A program made the translations under genes and the position numbers. Under the pieces are notes generated by a model. That model saw only the letters and a list, made by a program, of their open reading frames with translations. It had not been told where the DNA came from and did no database searches. A stretch of DNA of 37,602 bases from Acanthaster planci (taxonomy: Eukaryota > Echinodermata > Asteroidea > Valvatida > Acanthasteridae): assembly GCF_001949145.1 (NCBI RefSeq), contig NW_019091355.1, positions 5,170,094 to 5,207,695 of the forward strand. The letters run 5' to 3'. Positions 30,362 through 37,602 of this stretch are shown piece after piece (position 1 is the stretch's first letter; every line of letters begins with the position of its first letter).

Positions 30362-30470
30362 AAATGTACATGTAGCGTACATGCGTGTACATGTACATCA
30401 GCCATTACAAAGAGGGGAAGTGTTTTTAATCCCAAATATTGATACACGTACATGTACATTGTACATGTGG
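30362..30470. repeat. TACATGTA-rich cluster
   Basis: Repeated GTACATGTAC, GTACATGCGTGTACATG and ACGTACATGTACATTGTACA words, many of them palindromic. Confidence 0.65.
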
Positions 30471-31595
30471 TCTCTGATGTCAATTGATATTTTCTCAATT
30501 CAAGCAAAAATGTACAAAAATATATTTCATGTATAAACATGTGCACTGACTCATCCCAATTTACACACCTCAATTTAACATTGGGGTTAAATATACTCAG
30601 TACTTCTGTTTGTGTAATTAGTGGTATTTTTAGTAAATTATGTAAACAAAATGATAAACGTCCCAATGCACTTGATCTCATCAAACCCAGAGTAAGTTAC
30701 CGAACAATAAATTCCCCTCTTCAACCTCCTGTACACAGAGAGGGCATCAAATAATTATCTCACAGCTATAAATATCCATGACGGGCCTTCGTCACATGGA
30801 GCCGTCCAGCAGATCCAAGGTTCACCGGAGGGGAACACAGGGCCTAAGCGCAACCCCTGGGGTGCAGGGGTAAGATCTGGAATGACGCATCCCGCTGAAT
30901 GGCAAAGTGGCAGTTGATGTTGATGACGCGTGCGAGGATAACGCTGGCTGGGGCTGATCGCAGCTTATGCCGCTGATTCACAGCAGTGCTCTGCATGTCC
31001 AAATGACAGATTCATTTACCTTTTTTCTTGCCAAATTTATCCCTTCCCGACCGGAACCACGAATCTCCGAAGACATGTACAATAAGTACATGTACAGGTA
31101 GATGTATACAATGTCCGTGTAAGTTCTACACACTGGGAAAGCCCAAACTTACAAAATGGGTGGTGCCTATGTATTGTACTTGGGGAGAAAGGTTAGCCCT
31201 AAATGCAGGCAGCCTGAAAATGCAAGCAGTGCATATTTTGAGGGATAATTTCTATCATTTTAAAGAACAACAAGTTGTGAGCAAAAGAAAACACCAGGAG
31301 AAAAGTACAGCGTGTGGTACCTCCCACAGAGAACAAATCCACCTGTAAATAAGGTGGGAGGAGACACGTGCCAGGGCACTCCCCCTCCTCCCAATCCCAT
31401 GGATCAGCTACTCTTCTGTTAGCACCATGTTTCTGGCCTGTGGAAGGAAATTTTTGCGCAGCCAAAAAACGACATCAGATGTGCATCCAAAACCGAGTTT
31501 GAATGTTGACTGGATTGTATGCAGTCCCAGTCTTGGAATTAGAATGAAAGATCGTACAGCAGCGAAGGTGCGCGATGGATAACTTTGCCCAAAAG

Positions 31596-31774
31596 GTGTA
31601 ATTACCGTGGGCGCTATATGAGCAAGCGATATGCCTGTGTGGTTCACCGTAATGCTTAGGCGCAGGCGCACCAGGTGTACGTGTCTGCCGCAGCGCCTGC
31701 ACCTATGCATTAATGTGTATTGCGCAGGCGTATCGCTTGCTCAAATGGCGCCCTTGTGAAGTTGTGATTACAAC
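31596..31774. mobile_element. GC-rich foldback element
   Basis: Arms 31609-31637 and 31725-31753 are inverted copies matching at ~26 of 29 (core GAGCAAGCGATATGCCTG). A further inner pair, TAATGC.TAGG.GCAGGCGC, surrounds the centre near 31680. Nearly the whole element folds on itself. It is CpG-rich against AT-rich surroundings. Confidence 0.75.
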
Positions 31775-31929
31775 GTATTCACTGTGAAGTTCTCTGTCTT
31801 GCGCCGCAACGCGGTGTTATATGATCTTTGATTAGAACCTACTTAACATCTTCCTCACAAAAAAGACAAATCAGACCTTGAACACAAATACATGTATATT
31901 GTCGTTACCACAGTCACTGCAGCTGATGC

Positions 31930-32130
31930 AGTTGGGTACATGTACATGTGTATGTACATGTACTTAATATTTCACAGGCCATTAAGAAGTTTAGTTGCCC
32001 AACACAATATTGTAATTTCATGAGGAAGAACAATTTCTGGCAGGAACGTATACTTATACATATTCATGTACCAGTAGGTTGCCAGTCCCTAGAGTACCGG
32101 GCAAACTACCGGTACATGTATGTCCATGTG
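31930..32130. repeat. TACATGTA/TACCGGTA-rich stretch
   Basis: Contains GTACATGTACATGTG, TATGTACATGTACTT and CTACCGGTACATGTATG, the same vocabulary as the other clusters. Confidence 0.6.
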
Positions 32131-32839
32131 CGCTTTTTATGCACATGTGTACAAATACACGTATCTATTACATTGTAAGAAGTACTGCCAAGTTTCTCTA
32201 TGATTCCACTGATACCCATTTAGCAAGCAGTAAAACTTTACTCGTTTTTTACAACAGTTTTGGTCTTTTTTCCTGTTAAATTACAAATCAAAGTATGAAA
32301 TATCATGTCATCTTGTAGATGGCCCATGACAACCGTCATCATTCTGTACTTAAACCATTCCATGCATGCACTCGTGATACTCATGTACACGTGTGCATCT
32401 GTACATGTATAAAACATATCAGGTGACTGTACCGGTAATTTGGCTTGTTCTTCCATTTGCCCTTGAGCTTTTCTTCACAATTCAACCCAAAATGCTTTTA
32501 TCGGATAAAGATGACAAATATGATAAAGAGGAAATCAGTTCACCCTGCTGTGTTTCGTGAGTTGTTTGTATTGCTGGAAATTATAAAAAATGATGTAAAC
32601 CTTTGCAATGTTTTTTTTATCTACAGTGTATTTAGGCCTTCACAGTGCATAACACGATCACATACAGACATGGAAATTACTTCACTACAGGTTGTAGCTG
32701 CTTCCACGTATTTTCACACATAGAAAGGCATTTTCAACCAAACGTTAGTAATTACCACAGACCTTGTATATTACTAAAGACCTTGTACATTTAATGTCCT
32801 TTCTTCATCCCTAACCCCCTAGGTCCTTTTTGCTAGGGA

Positions 32840-33202
32840 CCCTCCTTAATCCTCCAGAATCCTCCAATTTGCGGGTGAAAAACTTGGATTCTTCCGAAAT
32901 CCTCCAAAGTTTCTTGAAAATGTTACTTGGAGGTGTGCCTACTGCCTCAATCCTTCAAAATCCTCTAGCAATTCCTGTCATTATGCCGAGGCAGTGCAAA
33001 TGGCATTCTTGAGCAGTGCAGTTGATTCAAAAGAAATATTGGGCTGAATTTATGCATGACTGAACAAGAACAACTCAAGGTCTAACCCACGACCTTCACT
33101 CATGACATCCTTCGCAATCAGCCATGCCCTTTTGTCATTCACCCTCAATCATCCAAAATCCTCCAAAACCCCCCGAACGATTTTGGAGGATTGAGGAGGG
33201 AT
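32840..33202. repeat. Foldback element with iterated AATCCTCCA words
   Basis: The left end (32840-32859, CCCTCCTTAATCCTCCAGAA) is inverted at the right end (33181-33200), matching 18 of 20. The AATCCTCCA word recurs inside, and the right end also forms its own hairpin (33143-33160 with 33179-33196, CCTCAATC.TCCAAAATC). Likely a decayed MITE. Confidence 0.6.
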
Positions 33203-34967
33203 AGGTTAAATTTCAGAAGAATTCCAAATAACAGACTACATGTACCCAAAAGCTACTTAACTACAAGATAACATCTTATTTCAGCTAACCCAGCGCTGCC
33301 AAACTGATTGCAACCATTCTCACTCCTACCTTCTTAGATAAAAAGTAACAAATGAAGAGATAAAAATCATCCCAAAATTGAATCCTCTTTAATAGTGACA
33401 TGGTCGGAGAAGGAATACTGGATGCCTCTACTCAGTCGTATGAAGGCCAAGGTCGTGCATGCATATTCACAATGGTGGAAGAAACAGGTCAATACATTTC
33501 CCTCCCTCTGACGATATACCAAGGGCAATCAAGCCAGGACCACATAAGGGAGAAGAAATGAAACACGGGACACCTTGGGGGGGTTTTAGGTGAGGAAAAC
33601 CATTTCTGTTTTCTCTCAGTATTTAGCATTTGCCTTCTCTGAACATATACATGTAGACAAAGACTTAAAGATAAGGCTAATTTACTTCGCAACACAGACA
33701 TGGCACAGAGGAAACACTTCAGACAAGATCATCACAGTGGGGGAAAATGTACCTCTCGTGCCCTCTCTCAGCCAGAGCTGAGGTACTGTATCGGTAGAAG
33801 ACGCACTCGCTCAGGAACAAGGAGAAAATCAATACCTACACCCCCAACTGTGTAAACTGGACATAAATTATGAAGAAATGGACCCGTGGTACAAATGTGT
33901 GGGACAGGATGGAAAAGCCAAATATCTCACTGCAAAACAGTCAAATCAGCACTGTCCTGACTGCACCTGGCAGGCCTTAAAAAAAAAAAAACCACCACAA
34001 AATGTCAACGCTTGGAAACACAACGATAGGGGTAAACGTGCCCCGCTGTTTGAGCAACTGCTTGCGCCTTGTCTGCCCGGCGGTCTCCCTGAAATAAAGC
34101 TTTTTAGGAGTACTTCAGGAGAGGGAAGACAAATTTGGAAAGCGAGCTTGTCTGTTTGTTGAGGTACATTGTAAATCAGCAGGAGTTTTGGAACATTCTG
34201 TTTTATTTTCCAGGACAGGAATACTGCGGTATTTTGAGAGGAACTTTGAGAGGTTACCTTTCAAATGACTCCCAGATGAAAGCATTTCCTCCTTGCTACT
34301 TTTGTATTACACATGATGCTGCATTTTGTGATAATGCTTCAATTTCTTTGAATCATTTTTTTAAGCTATTTCCAACAGATATGAGCATTAAAACCACCAA
34401 CCATGTTTGTACACTGTACATGTAGAGTTTTCTTGCCTATTTCTGCTGGGGTGTTTCGACTCTGTTCAGGGTAACACATGGACTTGTGAGTTCCATGGAT
34501 CCCCCTCAAAACAGGTTCCTGCTCAAGAACAATATGAATTCCCCAAAATTCAACCCAATGACATTTTCCTTGATCAAAAATAGCATGAGTTCCTATAAGA
34601 AAAAAAAAGAGCAAAACGTCCCCGCCCCAAAAACGAAACAAAAAATTACTGTACACAGTGCATGTCATGTCCTGGGTCCATAACATAAAATCCAGTTGCA
34701 TGTACATGTACATTTTAATGACTTTCAGGTACATATATGGACATTTAAAAATAACAGGTGAATTAGTATAGTGGCAATTGATTAGAAACTGCTAAAATAA
34801 TGAATATGACTAATGAATAATGAATATGCTTAATTGTTAATATTGGGCACAACCGAAACATCGAAAAAAGCTTCACCTAGTCATGCAATACTGGCTACCG
34901 GTACTTGTTGGGGCCACCATGCGCATTGTGCAACATGCAGCCAGCTGTAACCTTGTTACCAACCCAC

Positions 34968-35091
34968 CTGTTGATTGGTCGGATGCCTTGCGTCGTATCT
35001 CCGTCACAAAGAGTCGAGCGACGTGATTGGAGAACTGCAGAACGTCCCCAAATTTATCTATAATCTCGTGGCCGGGGCTGTTTTCAAATAC
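34968..35091 (-). CDS. WDFY3: WDFY3 exon A (start of visible solenoid)
   Basis: 124 bp. The acceptor is ...TTCTCAG (minus strand) just before 35091 and the donor CAG|GTGGGT is at 34968/34967. It enters in phase 0 and leaves one base (G) for the next codon. It encodes 41 residues beginning VFENSPGHEI, then DKFGDVLQFSNHVARLFVTE, then IRRKASDQST. This matches the human block VFGNAPP...LQFTTQVSRLMVTEIRRRAS near residue 61. It is the first visible part of the helical solenoid. The preceding exon with the start codon is not in the window. Confidence 0.93.
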
Positions 35092-37602
35092 CTGAGAAGA
35101 AAAAAAATGCTAGGATAATTAAAAATTAAAAAGGTTTCATGCTACGTATGTCTGGTACCCTGCCTGTCCAACCCTGAGTGTTGAAACAAAAGGAAAAGGG
35201 AGCCAGTTCAAGCACCGTCTTGCCCATTCAATCTTGCATACTACATGTATGTCAGATAGAAAGCCAGCTTTACGAAATAACATTTACTGCCCTGATAAAA
35301 CCTAACGAGGTGTGAAACTCATTTCAAACAAGACTCTACATGATTTGCACAGTACAGTGTACACTAACCCTGGATGGTTTGGGCCCAACATTTACATCTG
35401 TCTGCAAAGTCTGTCAGTGTTGCCCGAGCCTTCTGACTTACTAAACTACACACATGTACATGTACTCATTTTTTGTCTCATTCAGATTAAGGTTGGTGTA
35501 TCATTCTGGCAATTTCTAGTGCAGAATGGATACATTTGTATGTAATTCTCTAATTCCTGTGCCCTGGTATACTAAATACTGGTACATGCAGTTGAATAAT
35601 GTACATATACGTGTAATACATGTAGGAATTTTATTTGGGCATTTTCATCATTAGTAAACTATACATGTAGTAATTATTACTTTCCGTGTCTGTAGGGGAG
35701 GAGGTTAAACCCAGATTTTATAAACATCTGTGCTGGGTAAAATCCAGAGCAGTTGTGACACCGCGACATGAACGCAAAGAAACAGCATGACACATCAAGG
35801 CTTACATGTACTTGTCAGCTACATGTACGTGTACACTGGTACAAATTCATATTCAGATGCGTATTCATTTCAAGTGGGCCAATAAAAACTACATGTACAT
35901 GCACAAGGAAGCCTCTTTGTGGCACACATCATCCAACGAAATTTCAGAAGCTGAGGAGCCATTCCCTTACCAGTCCCCATTCAATGACACCACGACATGT
36001 ATTCTGTCTGGTATTAAAAGGAGAGGAGAGGAAGATGGGCCAAGTGATAGATCTCATCTGCTCGGAGGAAACCCGAAACGAAGGCTAGTACTGTATGTCT
36101 TCACAGCTTCGCTTCCAACGCTGTCTGCCGCTATTAGGCGGACGACAAATTGGGTTAAGATGAATCAAGAACACAATGCCCAGGAAAATATTAGGGGAGA
36201 GTAAAGACTCGGGGGTCTCGGCAGTGGCTGCCGAGGAACGGCTTAAAAGCCAGATTCATCAGGCATGGAAATGCAGCCCGAGTTTTATTGAGTTAATTGT
36301 CCTCCTCGGCCCGGTGTTTTCGTGATGGTAACAGCATTTCACCGTCTGTCAGTCCATCTGTCTCCTTGTCTGACCGGGAACGATGCACTCAGTAATGAGG
36401 AACTCCAATGAGCACTGCCTCTCCATGAACTAGTAAATGTATGTATGTACATGCACACCAGTTCATACCTGCACATGTAGGTTTAAACTTAGCCAGTTGA
36501 GAATTCAACCAAAAAGAAAAATAACTCCACATCTACATGTACAGTGCATGTCCATGGAATGAACATTATGCAGCTGACATTTACATGTGCACATTATGAA
36601 GATATTGCAACACATATCAACTGTAATTAGATCAAAGATCTGCAGCATGCAAATGTTATTTACAAAAGCTTTATAGAGTGTAGTAAATAGTAATTATTAA
36701 TACCGGTACATTACACGTACATGTATACATGTATAAACTACATGTACATGTATCAGAATGTGTGTACACATACATTACATGCAATATGCACTGGCTTACA
36801 CGCACATTCCCCAGAGTGCACGAGATCCGTTTTCGTCTTAATGTGCACAAGCCAATAGCCTCTTCACATGAAAGCTACATGCACAAACTGGAGCATGGCC
36901 ACATGGTAGCCATGGTGGTCTACATGTACCTACCATATGATACAGCCCTAGTGGCCTTCAATTACAGCCATGTCCTGTCACTCATACCGTAATTTGTTAC
37001 CGCTGAACTGCATTGTACATGTAGGCTAATTGTGTGCTGAATCCATGTATGTACACACTGTGTACGGTACATTAAACATACATTATCAATAGGTCCAAAT
37101 TATCCTTTTGTTTTGACCCTTGCCCTACAGTGCCCTCCAAGCCACTTCAACATTTGCAAGACCGCCCGCCAGCCTGTTAAAGATTAATGGCTATTGAAAC
37201 ACACGTTAAGAGTGCTCAGGCATCATTCATGCCCGTACATGTACGTATAGTAAATGGTGATTGTGACAGGTGTTTTAATACACAGCAATATTTGTGACAC
37301 CAAACACCATTCCTGGCTTGCATTCACACATTTTGCTGACTGGTCAAGTCAAACAGATGAAACCATGGTAAGGTTACCGGAAGGTAAATCTTTTTCTTTT
37401 TTTTTATCATTTTTTCAGAGAAAGGCGGCCATTTTCTCTCTCTTCTTTTTTCAGATTTTTTCCCAAGATGGCCTCCATGCACATACATGTATCCGGGTGC
37501 ATGTACAATGTATGTACCTTCAAGTTAAATAAAAGCCCACTTATTAGAAGCATGAATACTGTACCGGTAGTAACATGTACATGTTACGTGTATGTACAGT
37601 AC
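35092..37602 (-). other. Intron 5' of first visible exon (open at right edge)
   Basis: No exon for the expected N-terminal residues (the block LMHLRRLFTE in vertebrates) could be found on the minus strand here, so this is read as intron. The DNA is AT-rich and saturated with TACATGTA-type palindromes, especially 36420-36800 and 37560-37602. A GC-richer unique stretch sits at 36200-36420 but has no coding signature. ORFs such as 35768-36204 (plus strand) show no family resemblance. Confidence 0.6.
36420..36800. repeat. TACATGTA-rich cluster
   Basis: Repeated TACATGTACA, GTACATGTATACATGTA and TACCGGTACATTACACGTAC words. Part of the intron upstream of exon A. Confidence 0.65.

Larger units (their letters stand above)
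24194..34967 (-). other. Intron between exons A and B, 10.8 kb
   Basis: This is the largest complete intron, with GT donor at 34967 and AG acceptor at 24194. It is mostly non-coding filler. It contains a SINE (26522-26695), two opposite copies of a 240-bp MITE (26013, 29029), a double hairpin (27220), a TTAA-flanked element (27413), two foldback elements (31596, 32840) and several TACATGTA clusters. About 24240-25680 and 33210-34960 show no recognisable repeat or gene. Open frames here, for example minus 28202-27891, have no known family signature. Confidence 0.85.
537..35091 (-). other. WDFY3: WDFY3/ALFY orthologue, partial gene span (18 visible coding exons)
   Basis: WDFY3 is a very large (about 3,500 residue) BEACH-family scaffold that links ubiquitinated aggregates to the autophagy machinery through p62, PI3P (FYVE domain) and ATG proteins. 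Only its N-terminal part is here: an alpha-solenoid followed by a concanavalin A-like domain. Identification rests on collinear blocks such as SAITSWCPP, YKDVYREVGLL, DMGTLLGLM, SHRSRTVFRKVGGFVY, LTAAMR.EPAN, RLASQALEP, VPLTRVKCLVSMTTP and VYAYVGTPP, in the order known for human WDFY3. Exon phases agree at every junction except across the assembly gap. The start-codon exon lies right of 37602 and the PH-BEACH, WD40 and FYVE exons lie left of position 1. The paralogues WDFY4 and LYST/NBEA fit less well, because the matched blocks are WDFY3-type throughout. Confidence 0.95.

Noticed and set aside
35806-36204. 132-codon plus-strand ORF upstream of exon A
   Set aside because: Cys/Thr-rich start comes from TACATGTA repeats; no known domain.

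Overview
The window is intron-rich animal genomic DNA. It carries one recognisable gene, read on the minus strand: the N-terminal third of an orthologue of WDFY3 (ALFY, the PH-BEACH/WD40/FYVE selective-autophagy scaffold). I placed 18 coding exons (3,680 bp, about 1,226 codons) between 35091 and 537. Every junction keeps the reading frame, and the joined product follows vertebrate WDFY3 as I recall it, block by block. The 5' end of the gene (start codon, first ~60 residues) lies beyond the right edge. The C-terminal two thirds (rest of the solenoid, PH-BEACH, WD40, FYVE) lie beyond the left edge.

Layout in transcript order, right to left: 37602-35092 is upstream intron. Exons A-E (35091-15881) encode the first part of the alpha-solenoid and are separated by large introns, one of 10.8 kb. 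The 3.9 kb intron at 15880-11969 contains a 567-base assembly gap and should hold one small exon that I cannot see. Exons F-N (11968-4272) complete the armadillo-like solenoid and include a Pro/Ser-rich linker (exon M). Exon O (3807-3314) is a linker leading into a conserved block. Exons P-R (2190-537) encode a concanavalin A-like/LamG-type domain with the WHH and VYAYVGTPP motifs. All introns are GT-AG except one, 16412-16048, where only a GC-AG intron keeps the frame.

The introns are a graveyard of short non-autonomous elements. They hold at least six tRNA-derived SINE heads, a pair of ~240 bp inverted-repeat MITEs in opposite orientation, two TTAA-flanked (piggyBac-type) elements, one of them inserted inside another MITE, several foldback elements, a ~116-120 bp tandem array, and clusters of the palindromes TACATGTA/GTACATGTAC and TACCGGTA. 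I found no transposase or reverse transcriptase ORF, rRNA, CRISPR array, or second protein-coding gene.

The organism is probably a marine invertebrate. The protein is close to vertebrate WDFY3, and the TACATGTA/TACCGGTA-rich introns and the GCTTAAGC-type MITE resemble echinoderm or amphioxus DNA. That assignment is inference from memory and is not secure. No previously undescribed biological system is evident. The most interesting items are the nested transposon, the inverted MITE pair, the GC-AG intron, the hidden exon and the palindrome bias.
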